This document shows positions 10,012 to 18,507 of a stretch of 64,000 nt of DNA, piece after piece (position 1 is the stretch's first letter; every line of letters starts with the position of its first letter). The stretch comes from Qipengyuania qiaonensis (GTDB lineage: Bacteria > Pseudomonadota > Alphaproteobacteria > Sphingomonadales > Sphingomonadaceae). The DNA is taken from assembly GCF_019711515.1 (NCBI RefSeq), contig NZ_JAIGNO010000011.1, positions 21,745-85,744 of the forward strand. Direction: 5' to 3'. The notes under the pieces were generated by a model. The model saw only the letters and a program-made list of their open reading frames with translations. It ran no database searches and was not told the origin of the DNA. Position numbers and translations under genes: made by a program.

Positions 10012-10704
10012 CTAAGCCCCTTCGACTTCCTCGAGGCTGACCTTCAGGCCCGGACCCATCGACGAGGTCAACGTGACCTTGCGGACATACTTGCCCTTGG
10101 CGCCCGACGGCTTCGCCTTGACGATGGCGTCGGTCAAAGCCTTGAAGTTCTTCTTCAGGTCTTCATCCTTGAAGGACAGCTTGCCGATGCCGCTATGGAT
10201 GATGCCCTGCTTCTCGACGCGGAATTCGACCTGGCCGCCTTTGGCGTCCTTGACGGCCTGCTCCACGTTCGGGGTGACCGTGCCGAGCTTCGGGTTCGGC
10301 ATCAGGCCCTTGGGGCCGAGCACCTTACCGAGGCGACCGACGACGCCCATCATGTCCGGCGTGGCGATCACGCGGTCGTAATCGAGGTTACCGGCCTGCA
10401 TGTCTTCCATGAGGTCTTCGGCGCCGACCTTGTCCGCACCTGCAGCAAGAGCCTTCTCGGCGTTGTCGCCCTTGGCGAAGACCGCAACCTTGACTTCCTT
10501 GCCAGTGCCGCTCGGAAGCGACACCATGCCGCGGACCATCTGATCCGCGTGGCGCGGATCGACGCCGAGGTTCATGGCGACTTCGACGGTCTCGTCGAAC
10601 TTCGCCTTGTGTTCGCGCAGCGTGGCCAGAGCCTCGTCAACGCTGTAGAGCTTTTCGCCGTCGAGCTTGGCGACGGTCTGCTGCTTCTTCGTCTGCTTTG
10701 CCAT
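10012..10704 (-). CDS. rplA: 50S ribosomal protein L1
   Basis: A 230-residue protein recognisable along its full length as L1, with the conserved [14 protein letters not shown] segment near residue 130 and the normal family length. It builds the L1 stalk of the large ribosomal subunit at the E site. In many bacteria it also represses its own operon by binding the rplK leader. It lies 4 nt after rplK on the minus strand and is certainly cotranscribed with it. The usual rplJ-rplL-rpoBC genes do not follow; the next gene is convergent. Confidence 0.98.
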   Translation of the reverse strand: MAKQTKKQQTVAKLDGEKLYSVDEALATLREHKAKFDETVEVAMNLGVDPRHADQMVRGMVSLPSGTGKEVKVAVFAKGDNAEKALAAGADKVGAEDLMEDMQAGNLDYDRVIATPDMMGVVGRLGKVLGPKGLMPNPKLGTVTPNVEQAVKDAKGGQVEFRVEKQGIIHSGIGKLSFKDEDLKKNFKALTDAIVKAKPSGAKGKYVRKVTLTSSMGPGLKVSLEEVEGA

Positions 10705-10708
10705 GATC

Positions 10709-11140
10709 TTAGCCCTCCACCACGTCGAGGCCCATCGAACGCGCGCTGCCTTCGATGATCTTGGTGGCCTGTTCGATATCGTTCGCGTTCAGGTCGGCCA
10801 TCTTGGTCTGAGCGATCTCCGCGAGCGCCGAACGTTTGATGGATCCTGCCGAAACCTTGCCCGGCTCCTTCGAGCCCGACTTGAGCTTGGCAGCCTTCTT
10901 GATGAGGAAGCTGGCCGGCGGGCTCTTGGTGACGAAGGTGAACGAACGGTCGGCATAGACGGTGATCGTCGTCGGGATCGGCATGCCCTTTTCGAGGCTG
11001 TCGGTCGCGGCGTTGAACGCCTTGCAGAATTCCATGATGTTCACACCGCGCTGACCCAGTGCAGGGCCGATAGGCGGGGAGGGATTGGCGATGCCAGCAG
11101 GCACCTGCAGCTTGATATAGCCGTCGATCTTCTTGGCCAT
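10709..11140 (-). CDS. rplK: 50S ribosomal protein L11
   Basis: A 143-residue protein with the L11 N-terminal signature [22 protein letters not shown] and the C-terminal rRNA-binding domain ending SMGLDVVEG; the length is standard. It forms the base of the ribosomal GTPase-associated stalk. The ATG at 11140 follows an AAGGAGG ribosome site. It is first in an rplK-rplA unit with a leader of roughly 110 nt that could hold an L1-responsive structure. Confidence 0.98.
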   Translation of the reverse strand: MAKKIDGYIKLQVPAGIANPSPPIGPALGQRGVNIMEFCKAFNAATDSLEKGMPIPTTITVYADRSFTFVTKSPPASFLIKKAAKLKSGSKEPGKVSAGSIKRSALAEIAQTKMADLNANDIEQATKIIEGSARSMGLDVVEG

Positions 11141-11206
11141 GAATGGCCTCCTTTCTCACTGTTGCCGCGGCACTTTCGAACCGGGGCTCATGGTAAGCGG
11201 TACAAC

Positions 11207-11224
11207 GGTTCGCCTGGGCGAACC
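11207..11224 (-). promoter_or_regulatory. Hairpin in rplK leader, candidate L1 autoregulatory site
   Basis: On the minus strand the leader contains GGTTCGCCCAGGCGAACC, an 18-nt perfect inverted repeat. It is immediately preceded by GGGAG and followed some 20 nt later by CATGAG. L1-binding sites in rRNA and in L11-operon leaders combine a GGGAG-type and an AUGA-type internal loop. The assignment is an inference from this resemblance and from the position upstream of rplK-rplA. Confidence 0.35.
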
Positions 11225-11260
11225 TCCCGCACGGTTCCCGAATATGATTTGGGAAGCGCG

Positions 11261-11288
11261 CACATAGCGGCTCTCGCTCGAAATGCAA
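11261..11288 (-). promoter_or_regulatory. Probable housekeeping promoter of rplK-rplA
   Basis: On the minus strand TTGCAT (-35) is separated by 16 nt from TATGTG (-10). It lies about 120 nt upstream of the rplK start, leaving a leader that contains the candidate L1 site. It was identified by eye from spacing and similarity to the sigma-70 consensus. Confidence 0.4.
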
Positions 11289-11360
11289 GCGGTCGTTTCG
11301 TGTGGTATTTTTGTCGATGGCTGGTCGTAAGCGGCCTTTTTAAGCTATAGTGTTGACCAG

Positions 11361-12383
11361 ATGAGAGGACTTGGAAGGATGCTCGCCTTGGCGGCGCTGT
11401 TATGCGCCGGCGCTGGGCATGCGCAAGACGCGGCCGGAATACCCGGCAACCTGCCCAAGCCCCCAACTGCCATTCTTGACGAAACGCTCGCCATAGGCGG
11501 CGAAGAAATCGAAGCACGAAAATTTGCCAGCCGATTGACTGTAGAAACCTACGTGAATGGCGAGGGGCCATTCCGCTTTGTCGTCGATAGCGGAGCCGAT
11601 ACATCTGTCGTCGGAGAAAGGCTGGCAGGGCGCCTCAGCTTGCCGTCGGGCGATGCGGTGCTGCTCCACGGCGTCACCGAAAGCCGTGTCGTGGACAGCG
11701 TCATAGTGGAATCTCTGAGGCTGGGACCGACAACAACGACCGATCTCGAACTTCCGGTTCTTGACGAGAGAGATCTCGGCGGGGACGGCATGATTGGCCT
11801 GGACGCGCTGGTTGAACAGCGGCTGATGATGGATTTCGACGAGCGCATAATTACGGTCGACGATGCCTTTACGCCCGCACCGTTCAACGATCGCATGATC
11901 GTTGTTAAGGGACGGCTTGATCGGGGTCAGCTTATTCTGGCGGAAGTGGAAGTCGACAGGCTAGACGTCGAAGCGGTCGTCGATACCGGCTCCGAGATTA
12001 CTATCGGCAACACAGCGCTGCGCGACCGGCTGAAGTTGCGGCGCGCAGACCGGCTCCGGAAAATCAAGGTCTACGGGGTAACGGGGGCCATGATGGAGGT
12101 CGATTTTGCGGTGGTGAAGAAGCTGAAGCTGGGCCCGATACAGCTGTACAACGTCCCCATCGCTTTCGCCGATATCCCGCCGTTCGAAGTGCTGGGCATG
12201 CAGGATGAGCCATCGCTGCTGTTGGGCACCGACCTCATGGAAAACTTCCGTCGCGTTTCGCTCGATTTCAAGGATCGAAAGGCACGCTTCCAGCTCAAGA
12301 AATGCGCCAACTCCGCCGTGAAGATTCGAACCTCGGAATACGCTTCGCGTCTCGGCGCAGACCGCTCGTCTGCTTGCAGCTAA
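11361..12383 (+). CDS. Exported two-domain retropepsin-like aspartyl protease
   Basis: A 340-residue protein with a signal peptide (residues 1-22, cleavage after GHA). It has two aspartyl-protease-like halves: FVVDSGADTSVVG (Asp76) and AVVDTGSEITIG (Asp208). Each is the catalytic D[S/T]G of the retropepsin fold, so the protein could form an intramolecular active site or be two clan-AA domains in tandem. It is probably periplasmic or membrane-associated, with unknown substrate. It lies on the plus strand between the minus-strand nusG and rplK genes, which are normally adjacent. Confidence 0.78.
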   Translation: MRGLGRMLALAALLCAGAGHAQDAAGIPGNLPKPPTAILDETLAIGGEEIEARKFASRLTVETYVNGEGPFRFVVDSGADTSVVGERLAGRLSLPSGDAVLLHGVTESRVVDSVIVESLRLGPTTTTDLELPVLDERDLGGDGMIGLDALVEQRLMMDFDERIITVDDAFTPAPFNDRMIVVKGRLDRGQLILAEVEVDRLDVEAVVDTGSEITIGNTALRDRLKLRRADRLRKIKVYGVTGAMMEVDFAVVKKLKLGPIQLYNVPIAFADIPPFEVLGMQDEPSLLLGTDLMENFRRVSLDFKDRKARFQLKKCANSAVKIRTSEYASRLGADRSSACS

Positions 12384-12470
12384 GTCGCAATCAGGATCGC
12401 ACCCGGACGATCGCGAACGGAATTCGGGACGACCGGCAGGGGCCTCTCCCATACCGTCGCAAGCGCCAGA

Positions 12471-13007
12471 CTACTTGACCAGTTCGACCTGTTCGAAATC
12501 CAGTTCGACCGGCGTCGCTCGACCGAAGATCGAAACCGAAACCTTGACCTTCTGCTTGTCGAAATCCAGTTCCTCGACGAGACCGTTGAAGCTGGCGAAG
12601 GGCCCGTCGAGCACCTTGACCTGATCGCCGATTTCGTAATCGACATGGACGTCCTTCTTGGGCGCCGACTTGGCTTCTTCCACCCCGCCGAAATAGCGCG
12701 CCGCTTCCTTTTCGGAGATCGGCTGCGGCTTGTTGTTGTTGCCGAGGAAGCCGGTCACCTTGGGCGTGTTCTTGACGAGGTGGTAGATATCGTCGGTCAT
12801 GTTCAGCTTGGCCAGCACATAGCCGGGCATGAACTTGCGTTCGACCTGCACTTTTTTCCCGCGCTTGACCTCGGTAATCGTCTCGGTCGGAACCTCGACC
12901 TCCTCGACGCCTTCGGACAGCCCCAGGCGATCGGCCTCCGCGATGATCGAATCGCGAACCTTGTTTTCGAATCCGGAATAGGCGTGGATGATGTACCAGC
13001 GTGCCAT
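12471..13007 (-). CDS. nusG: Transcription termination/antitermination factor NusG
   Basis: A 178-residue protein with an N-terminal NGN domain (RWYIIHAYSGFENKV near the start, then FMPGYVLAKL) and a C-terminal KOW domain (DQVKVLDGPFASFNG). The length is typical. It binds RNA polymerase and Rho or ribosomal protein S10, coupling transcription with translation. It follows secE by 30 nt on the minus strand, the standard order. Confidence 0.98.
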   Translation of the reverse strand: MARWYIIHAYSGFENKVRDSIIAEADRLGLSEGVEEVEVPTETITEVKRGKKVQVERKFMPGYVLAKLNMTDDIYHLVKNTPKVTGFLGNNNKPQPISEKEAARYFGGVEEAKSAPKKDVHVDYEIGDQVKVLDGPFASFNGLVEELDFDKQKVKVSVSIFGRATPVELDFEQVELVK

Positions 13008-13037
13008 GTGTTCTTAACTACCCTGTCGAATTGCGGC

Positions 13038-13241
13038 TCAGGCGAGCGTCAGCAGCCAGCGCACCACGGCGCTGAACAGCGAATCAACGCCGAGGAAGAA
13101 GAGCGAGAGGATGACCATCATGATGAACACGAAGATCGCCGTGCGTACCGTTTCTTCGCGCGTCGGCCACACGACCTTGCGACCTTCGGCCTGCACCTGC
13201 CGGAGGAATTCCGCCGGGCTGGTTTTCTTCTCTTCTGCCAT
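13038..13241 (-). CDS. secE: Preprotein translocase subunit SecE
   Basis: A 67-residue protein starting MAEEKKTSPAEFLRQV, with the SecE cytoplasmic amphipathic segment VQAEGRKVVWPTREET followed by one transmembrane helix. This is the short single-helix form found in most bacteria. The ATG at 13241 fits the family start; the open frame upstream to 13370 is leader DNA. It stabilises SecY in the inner-membrane translocon. It heads the secE-nusG unit. Confidence 0.95.
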   Translation of the reverse strand: MAEEKKTSPAEFLRQVQAEGRKVVWPTREETVRTAIFVFIMMVILSLFFLGVDSLFSAVVRWLLTLA

Positions 13242-13268
13242 GCTCACGTCTCTCGCGCAAAAAATCGT

Positions 13269-13363
13269 GCCGTCTTCCGCCACGTCCCGTTGAGGTAGGG
13301 TCTCTCGCCGCCCCGGTTCAAGACCGGGAGGGGCTTTTATCGATCCCAATGTCGGAAGACGGC
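13269..13363 (-). promoter_or_regulatory. Long-range inverted repeat enclosing a hairpin in the secE leader
   Basis: GCCGTCTTCCG at 13269-13279 is perfectly complementary to CGGAAGACGGC at 13353-13363. Between them lies a hairpin at 13312-13328 with 5-bp CCCGG/CCGGG arms. Together they would fold into a closed multi-element RNA directly upstream of secE. No known RNA family is recognised. Confidence 0.4.
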
Positions 13364-13493
13364 GCTGCATCTAGTCCCGCGCGCGTCAAAAGGCAAGCCG
13401 GGGACTGGCGTGAAAGCCCCCTTTGCAAGCGCCATCGGCGCGACTAGCCTGCAAGCTTTCCAGTAAACGGGACGCATGAGGGGGATTTTCGTA

Positions 13494-15017
13494 ATGGCGA
13501 CAAGCCAGACACCTGGTCTAGGCGAGCGGCTGATCGAGCCGGTCACCAACATTTCCGATTTCATTTGGGGCGGGACATGGAATGGCGAGGCGGTGATCCC
13601 CTTCCCGCCACTCGCCATCATCCTCCTGGGTGTAGGCCTGTGGTTCATGGTCGGCCTTCGCTTCTATCCCATCGTCAAGCTATGGTCGGCAATTACCGGC
13701 CTGTTCGCCGGTCGCAAAAGCGAAGGTGCGGGTGAAATCTCCCCCTTCGCCGCCCTCTCGACCGCGCTTTCCGGACAGGTCGGCACGGGCAATCTGGCCG
13801 GTGTCGCAACCGCGATCGCCCTCGGCGGACCCGGCGCGATCTTCTGGATGTGGATCACGGCGCTATTCGGCATGGCTCTGGCGTTTGCAGAAGGATCGCT
13901 TGCCATCCGCTACCGCGAAAAGACTTCGGACGGCGTCTATCGCGGAGGTCCGATGAGCTACATCATGATGGGCCTCGGTCCCAAATTCACTTGGCTCGCG
14001 GTCATTTTCTGTCTTGGCACGCTGTTCTCGGCACTGGTGACTGGCAATTCGATCCAGGCAAATGCCATGGCCGATGGGATGAACGAGTTGTTCGGCTTGC
14101 CCGAATGGCTCGGCGGCCTGCTGACGGCAGGGCTTGTCTTCATCGTCATCATCGGCGGCATCAAGTCGATCGGCAATGTCGCTGAAAAGGTCGTGCCCTT
14201 TATGGCTGCAACCTACATCGTAATGGCCGTCATTGCACTGATCCTCAATTTCGGCGACCTTGGCGAGACGTTCGGGCTGATCTTCCATGGCGCGTTCAAT
14301 CCACAAAGCGCGGTCGGCGGCTTCACCGGAGCAGCGATCATCATGGCAATTCGGGCGGGCGTCGCGCGTGGCCTGTTCTCGAACGAGGCAGGTCAGGGCT
14401 CGACCCCGATTGCCCACGCGGTCGCGCAAACCAACGATCCGGAACAGCAAGGCCGCATGGCCATGCTGGGCACATTCATCGATACGATCGTCATCTGCAC
14501 CATGACAGCACTGGTGATCCTGACCGTGCGCGGCGAGTTCACGGCCGCGGGCGAACCGGTCCTCCACGCCTGGCAGTCCGATAGAGTCGGGTTCGAAATG
14601 ACCAGCGGGGCCTTTGCCGCAGCCTTCCCCTACGAGATCGCGGCTGTTCCGGTGGGAACGCTGATCGCCTCGATCGCATTGATCCTGTTCGTCTTCACCA
14701 CACTGCTGACCTGGAGCTATTACGGCGAGCGCGCGATCACGTTCCTCTACGACCGGGTGAAGGGTTCGGGCCGCACGGGCGAAAAGAAGCTGCACATGGC
14801 CTGGCGCGTGTTGTGGTGCGTCGTGATCTTCATCGGTGCGGCACAACCGAGCGAACTGGTCTGGCGTCTCGGCGATATTTCAAACGCGGCCATGGCCCTG
14901 CCCAACCTCTTGGCTCTGGCCCTGCTAAGCGGCGTCGTGTTCAAACTGGCCCGGGGTCAGCGCGATGCCGGCCCGACGCATACGGCGGACACTCCCGAGG
15001 AGCCCGAGGAATACTGA
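13494..15017 (+). CDS. AGCS-family sodium:alanine/glycine symporter
   Basis: A 507-residue inner-membrane protein with about ten hydrophobic helices. It carries family-typical segments such as ALSGQVGTGNLAGVATAI in the first third and FSNEAGQGSTPIAHA in the middle. Proteins of this family import alanine, glycine or related amino acids with Na+. The ATG at 13494 was preferred over the in-frame ATG at 13476 because an AGGGGG ribosome site precedes it at about 8 nt. A strong terminator follows the stop. It is monocistronic. Confidence 0.93.
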   Translation: MATSQTPGLGERLIEPVTNISDFIWGGTWNGEAVIPFPPLAIILLGVGLWFMVGLRFYPIVKLWSAITGLFAGRKSEGAGEISPFAALSTALSGQVGTGNLAGVATAIALGGPGAIFWMWITALFGMALAFAEGSLAIRYREKTSDGVYRGGPMSYIMMGLGPKFTWLAVIFCLGTLFSALVTGNSIQANAMADGMNELFGLPEWLGGLLTAGLVFIVIIGGIKSIGNVAEKVVPFMAATYIVMAVIALILNFGDLGETFGLIFHGAFNPQSAVGGFTGAAIIMAIRAGVARGLFSNEAGQGSTPIAHAVAQTNDPEQQGRMAMLGTFIDTIVICTMTALVILTVRGEFTAAGEPVLHAWQSDRVGFEMTSGAFAAAFPYEIAAVPVGTLIASIALILFVFTTLLTWSYYGERAITFLYDRVKGSGRTGEKKLHMAWRVLWCVVIFIGAAQPSELVWRLGDISNAAMALPNLLALALLSGVVFKLARGQRDAGPTHTADTPEEPEEY

Positions 15018-15031
15018 TCGCCGCGGGGCAC

Positions 15032-15077
15032 ACAAACAAAGGGCCGGGTGTCTTTCGACCCCCGGCCCTTTGTTTGT
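15032..15077. terminator. Strong 17-bp hairpin terminator after the AGCS symporter gene
   Basis: The segments 15032-15048 and 15061-15077 are perfect reverse complements (17 bp) around a 12-nt loop. A GGGCCGGG core is flanked by A-rich and T-rich arms, so it acts as a Rho-independent terminator in both directions. It serves the symporter on the plus strand and the minus-strand genes that converge on it. Confidence 0.9.
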
Positions 15078-15091
15078 ACATGACCGAAATC

Positions 15092-15241
15092 TCAGCGAAG
15101 GCCGAACAGACGGGCCAGAAAGCCGGGCTCTTCCATGGGCAAAATCTTCCCATGCGCCTGATAGCGCAACGAACCGTCGCTATACGGTTTGGGCTTCACC
15201 CAGCGATCGGGACTGCTACTGCGAAACGACAAGCCGGACAT
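15092..15241 (-). CDS. Small basic protein of unknown function (49 aa)
   Basis: A 49-residue reading frame beginning MSGLSFRSSSPDRWV and ending FLARLFGLR. A GGAG ribosome site lies 8 nt before the ATG at 15241, and the terminator hairpin lies right after its stop. It is Arg/Ser/Pro-rich with no membrane segment. It lies 47 nt downstream of the GT87 gene on the same strand. The ribosome site, terminator and protein-like composition support it as real, but no family is recognised. Confidence 0.5.
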   Translation of the reverse strand: MSGLSFRSSSPDRWVKPKPYSDGSLRYQAHGKILPMEEPGFLARLFGLR

Positions 15242-15288
15242 GGCGCATCTCCATGAAAATGTGTTTCTTTGTCTTACCGAATTAAACT

Positions 15289-16449
15289 CTATTGGTCCGG
15301 CGCGGTTCCCGACGGACGAGTGCCGCGGCTCCATACGAGTGCGAGCAAGGCCAGCGCCGCGAACGGCATCAGATTGATCCCCAAAGGAAATGCCAGCGCA
15401 CGGGTCGCGTAGGGCGCGAGGTACAAAATAACGAGACCCAGTTTCTCGAACGGCCTGAAACCCCGTTCGAGGCCTTGCACAACCAGCCACAAAGTCGGGA
15501 AGACCAGGAACGCCAGATCGTAATTGAACAGATAGGGAGAGGCGAGCGCCGTGGCCGCCAGAACACTCGCGCCGGTAGCCTGGACGTCGCCGTCGAACCG
15601 GCGCCACGCGAGAACCGCCGTAGCCAGCGCCGCCAGTGCCGACAGTCCACCGGCTATCGTGGCTGCCGTATCTCCCGCCAGCAAGCGCGTCTGCGAAAAG
15701 AAGGTGCTCATCCGCAGCAGGAAGTCCGGATTTATGCCCTCCAGGAGTGCTCGGCTCGCCCGCCAGCTGGTGGCGTATTCCGCGAGGATACCGCCCCCGA
15801 AAGCGATCATGGAGGCCGCAAGGAGCGCTATCGACGCAATACTCGCCGCCAGAAATGCCCGCCACTTGCCCCCCGTCGCGAACCAGAACGGTGCCAGCAC
15901 AGCGAGATGGGGCTTGATGACCAGCGCGCCTATCGCCGCGCCCGACAAAGCCGGTCGCCGGCCGAACTCGTGCGCCGCCAGGACGAGCAGGGCGCCGGTC
16001 AACAAGCCTGTCTGCGCGTGCGTGGCCGCTATGACAGCTCCCGGATAGGCGATGACCAGCGGCCATAGTCGCGGGAAAGCGCGTATGCTCATCCACGCCC
16101 ACAGGCTCCAGCCCGCTGCGACCCATGCGATCCAGGCGAGCGGGAACGGCATAGCGCCGAATGGCGCCGCAACGAACAGGAACGGCGGCGGATTTACGAA
16201 GGCGAACCACCCTTCGCTACCGGTGCCGGTCTGCACCCGCTCCTGCACGGCAAGATCGTAGGCGGCCCCCGGATCCCCCGCCACCGTCACATGACCGGCC
16301 CCCCAGAAGGCGAGGAAATCGGTCCCATGGGAACCCATCGCCTTGATGTAGGCATCGACCAGCACACCGGCACCTGCAATCGCGAGCAGTATGGCGTAGC
16401 CGCGCACGCGTTCGCGCGTCAGCCAGTCCGCCTTGCGCAGCCAATCCAT
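15289..16449 (-). CDS. GT87-type (DUF2029) membrane glycosyltransferase
   Basis: A 386-residue polytopic inner-membrane protein with about nine hydrophobic helices. It carries the GT87/DUF2029 features SHGTDFLAFWGAG after the first helix, followed by a VNPPPFLFVAAPFG segment. GT87 enzymes use polyprenyl-phosphate mannose (or another lipid-linked sugar) to build envelope glycans. The start at 16449 has the usual N-terminal cytoplasmic stretch of Lys/Arg before the first helix. The acceptor is unknown. Confidence 0.82.
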   Translation of the reverse strand: MDWLRKADWLTRERVRGYAILLAIAGAGVLVDAYIKAMGSHGTDFLAFWGAGHVTVAGDPGAAYDLAVQERVQTGTGSEGWFAFVNPPPFLFVAAPFGAMPFPLAWIAWVAAGWSLWAWMSIRAFPRLWPLVIAYPGAVIAATHAQTGLLTGALLVLAAHEFGRRPALSGAAIGALVIKPHLAVLAPFWFATGGKWRAFLAASIASIALLAASMIAFGGGILAEYATSWRASRALLEGINPDFLLRMSTFFSQTRLLAGDTAATIAGGLSALAALATAVLAWRRFDGDVQATGASVLAATALASPYLFNYDLAFLVFPTLWLVVQGLERGFRPFEKLGLVILYLAPYATRALAFPLGINLMPFAALALLALVWSRGTRPSGTAPDQ

Positions 16450-16549
16450 CGGCGTCTGTCACTCCATCGCGATAAAGCCCGCCATGGAGTTAGCGTGCAG
16501 ACAGACGTCTAGCCAGTTGCGCCGAGCCGCAATCCCCGCCCGGGCGCCA

Positions 16550-18373
16550 TCAGCCTGCCTTGGCCGCGATCCAGCCGTCGATCTTGGCTTCCAGCACCGG
16601 CATCGGCAGGCTGCCGGTATCGAGCAGTTGCGCATGAAATTCGCGAATGTCGAACCGGTCGCCCAGTTGCTCTTCCGCCTTCTTGCGCAATTCCTGGATC
16701 TTGAGTGCCCCGACCTTGTAGGCCAGCGCCTGGCTGGGGATGGCGATATAGCGTTCGACCTCGGCCACCACTTCGGTCTCGGTCATACCACTGTTTTCCA
16801 GCATGAAATCGATCGCCTGCTGGCGGGTCCAGCCCTTGGCGTGAAGTCCCGTATCGACCACCAGTCGCATCGCGCGAAGCTGTTCGTCCTGCAGCGTGCC
16901 ATAGCGGTTCCATGGGTCGTCGAAGAAGCCCATCTCATAGCCCAGCGTCTCGGCATACAGCGCCCAGCCCTCGACATAGGCGGTATTGCCGCCGAAGCGC
17001 ATGAAAGCAGGCAGATCGGTGTTTTCCTGCGCAAGGCTGATCTGGAAGTGATGCCCCGGCGCACCTTCGTGCAGATAGAGCGTGACATTGCCGGTCGTGA
17101 GGCGGCTCGGCAGATCGTAGGCGTTGAAATAGAAGGTACCCGGGCGCGATCCGTCGGGCGCACCCGGACTGTACGAACCGCCCGCCTCGAATTTTTCGCG
17201 ATACTCTTCGTAGGGCTTGATCTCCAGCGGGGTCTTGGGAACCAGCGAGAAATAATCGCCGATCTTCGTGTCCACCTGCTTGCCGATATCGTAATAGGCC
17301 TGCGTCAGCGCCTCGCGGCTTGCCGGCTTGAACTGTTCGTCCGTCCGGACGTAATCGAAAAACTCGTTGAGCGTGCCGTCGAAGCCGACCTCCTTCCGGA
17401 TTTCCTCCAGCCCGTTCTTGATCCGCGCGACTTCGGACAGGCCCAGTTCGTGCAGGTAGTCGGGTTCGAGCGGCAGCGTGGTCGAATCCTCGATCAGGAA
17501 TTTGTAGAGTTCGGCCCCACCCTTCATCTGCGACAGGCCAACGGTATCGCGGGCAGCCGCCATGTATTCGTCGCGCAGGAAATCGCGCAGGCGGGTGTGG
17601 GCTGCATACAACTCATCGGTAGCGGCCCGGTATTCCACCGTCAGCCGCGCTTTATCTGCATCGGAAAACGCCTCGGGGAAGTCCTTGACCGGCATGAAAA
17701 AGGGCGAGTCCTCGACCGGCATGGCCAGTTGGGTGTCGAGCTGGCTCACCACATTGCCGATGGTCAACTTCGTTTCGTAAACGCCGCTTTCCAGCCCTTC
17801 GCGAAACTTGCCGATGGAGCGATCGGTGATGGCGATATAGTCCTGGTGGCGTTTGAGGTTGTTTTCGTAATCCTCCACCGTCTTGAACGGCGCTGCACTC
17901 TGTCCGCTGGCGAAGTTCGGATAGAATGTGTGGAAGCCCGCCATGTGGTTGACCGGGCGCACCTCCGTGGCGGCCATGATTTCCGGCGCGAAGCCTGCCA
18001 GCGTACGCTGCTGGTTGTAGGAAAAGACGTCGTAGGCCAGCTGATCGGTAGCCGACAGCTTGCTGCGATCGATCTCGCCCAGCATGGCGATGTTCTTGGC
18101 ATTGTCGGCCTTGCTGGCGGCAAGATATTCGTCGGTCATGTAGTCGCCCAGCCGATCGGCATAGCGCATGTCGCCGCGGAACAGGGCACCGATGGGGTTC
18201 AGTTCGAGTTCGCGTTCGTCCGCATCGGCAAAGAGCGCGAAAAGCTTGTCGTGCTCGCTCTTCGTAGCCGAGGCCGCCGCATCATCCTGTTGATCGCGCG
18301 CGAGTGTCGGGCCGGCTGCGAGAACGAGCGTGAGAGCGACACCCGAGGCGAGGGCGTGGCGGACGAAATTCAT
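16550..18373 (-). CDS. DUF885 putative metallopeptidase, exported
   Basis: A 607-residue protein starting MNFVRHALASG at 18373, preceded by an AGGGGA ribosome site. The frame remains open to 18448, but the chosen start gives a clean signal peptide (cleavage after TLA). The DUF885 hallmark LYLHEGAPGHHFQ is visible near residue 430. This HExxxGHH-like zinc-site motif links DUF885 proteins to carboxypeptidase-Taq-like (gluzincin) folds, but their substrates are mostly unknown. It is probably periplasmic. It shares direction with the amidohydrolase upstream. Confidence 0.88.
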   Translation of the reverse strand: MNFVRHALASGVALTLVLAAGPTLARDQQDDAAASATKSEHDKLFALFADADERELELNPIGALFRGDMRYADRLGDYMTDEYLAASKADNAKNIAMLGEIDRSKLSATDQLAYDVFSYNQQRTLAGFAPEIMAATEVRPVNHMAGFHTFYPNFASGQSAAPFKTVEDYENNLKRHQDYIAITDRSIGKFREGLESGVYETKLTIGNVVSQLDTQLAMPVEDSPFFMPVKDFPEAFSDADKARLTVEYRAATDELYAAHTRLRDFLRDEYMAAARDTVGLSQMKGGAELYKFLIEDSTTLPLEPDYLHELGLSEVARIKNGLEEIRKEVGFDGTLNEFFDYVRTDEQFKPASREALTQAYYDIGKQVDTKIGDYFSLVPKTPLEIKPYEEYREKFEAGGSYSPGAPDGSRPGTFYFNAYDLPSRLTTGNVTLYLHEGAPGHHFQISLAQENTDLPAFMRFGGNTAYVEGWALYAETLGYEMGFFDDPWNRYGTLQDEQLRAMRLVVDTGLHAKGWTRQQAIDFMLENSGMTETEVVAEVERYIAIPSQALAYKVGALKIQELRKKAEEQLGDRFDIREFHAQLLDTGSLPMPVLEAKIDGWIAAKAG

Positions 18374-18507
18374 GGCGATTCCCCTGATACCTGTGTTGTC
18401 GCGGTAGAACACGGTGCCGCATCCGCGCGCAAGCGCCGCGTCCGACAAATGCCGGACAGCGTTCGACCGGCGCCTTGAAAGGCGATGCGGCAGCGATCGT
18501 CAGATGG

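Noticed and set aside
13290..13340. tRNA gene upstream of secE
   Set aside because: Only a T-arm-like hairpin is present; no acceptor stem, D-arm or anticodon arm can be built around it on either strand.
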